The notes under the pieces are model-generated. The model saw only the letters and a program-made list of their open reading frames with translations, did not search any database and was not told the origin of the DNA. A program made the translations under genes and the position numbers. DNA of 64,000 nt from Parasphingorhabdus litoris DSM 22379 (GTDB lineage Bacteria > Pseudomonadota > Alphaproteobacteria > Sphingomonadales > Sphingomonadaceae), in NCBI RefSeq assembly GCF_020906275.1, contig NZ_CP086727.1, forward strand, positions 3,217,001 through 3,281,000, read 5' to 3'. Below are positions 63,961-64,000 of the stretch, one piece after another (position 1 is the first letter of the stretch; each line of letters opens with the position of its first letter).

Positions 63961-64000
63961 CATGAGCGCACTGAGTTTATGAGAGAAAAGTGACCAACCT

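Overview
The window looks like chromosome of a sphingomonad alphaproteobacterium (Sphingomonadales, possibly close to Sphingopyxis, Sphingorhabdus or Parasphingorhabdus). This is inferred from moderate G+C, several large TonB-dependent receptors of the sphingomonad type, a CYP153-like P450, a DUF3604 lipoprotein, a TamA/TamB pair and a REP-like palindrome at the right end. Gene density is high and most genes are housekeeping or accessory metabolism. I see no insertion sequence, prophage, rRNA operon or CRISPR array.

Layout. 0-9 kb: the 3' part of tsaD, gpsA, a lipid-linked glycan flippase, a PfkB-type adenosine kinase, an EI24 membrane protein with a small lipoprotein, queG, and a NatAB-type ABC exporter. 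9-11.5 kb: a CYP153-like P450 behind a perfect palindrome, a Tat-exported MsrB and a VOC protein. 11.6-16.7 kb: a tightly packed surface-glycan operon (UGM-like flavoprotein, GtrA, alkaline-phosphatase-superfamily transferase, GT-C-like protein). 17-19.2 kb: an A+T-richer accessory pocket with a YjhX-family toxin-like gene, a GNAT acetyltransferase and an orphan membrane protein. 19.2-28.2 kb: DUF885 lipoprotein, nhaA, a TetR regulator, an orphan LytTR response regulator, a large TonB receptor and an SDR. 28.5-39.4 kb: tRNA-Tyr, rlmB, a lipoprotein, a ferredoxin, an AlkA-like glycosylase, a betaine/choline-type ABC system, an SDR, a pterin dehydratase, ccmAB, a CinA-like protein and map. 39.5-43.7 kb: a lipoprotein quinohemoprotein dehydrogenase and the glnB-glnA pair. 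43.8-52.5 kb: a DoxX-like protein, tamA-tamB, a secreted protein and a YcaQ-like glycosylase. 52.5-64 kb: a DMT transporter, then acyl-CoA dehydrogenase, thioesterase and iron-dependent alcohol dehydrogenase, two tandem paralogous TonB receptors and a divergent DUF3604 lipoprotein.

How the genes may work together. The most interesting signal is a palindrome family, TTTAACTG-NN-CAGTTAAA. It is perfect in front of the acyl-CoA dehydrogenase, nearly perfect in front of the PQQ dehydrogenase, and degenerate in the conserved leader of both tandem receptors, next to the DUF3604 gene. This suggests a regulon joining outer-membrane uptake, periplasmic and cytoplasmic alcohol oxidation and acyl-CoA processing of a hydrophobic substrate. 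The regulator is not identifiable in the window. All functional calls rest on motifs read by eye; no database search was run.
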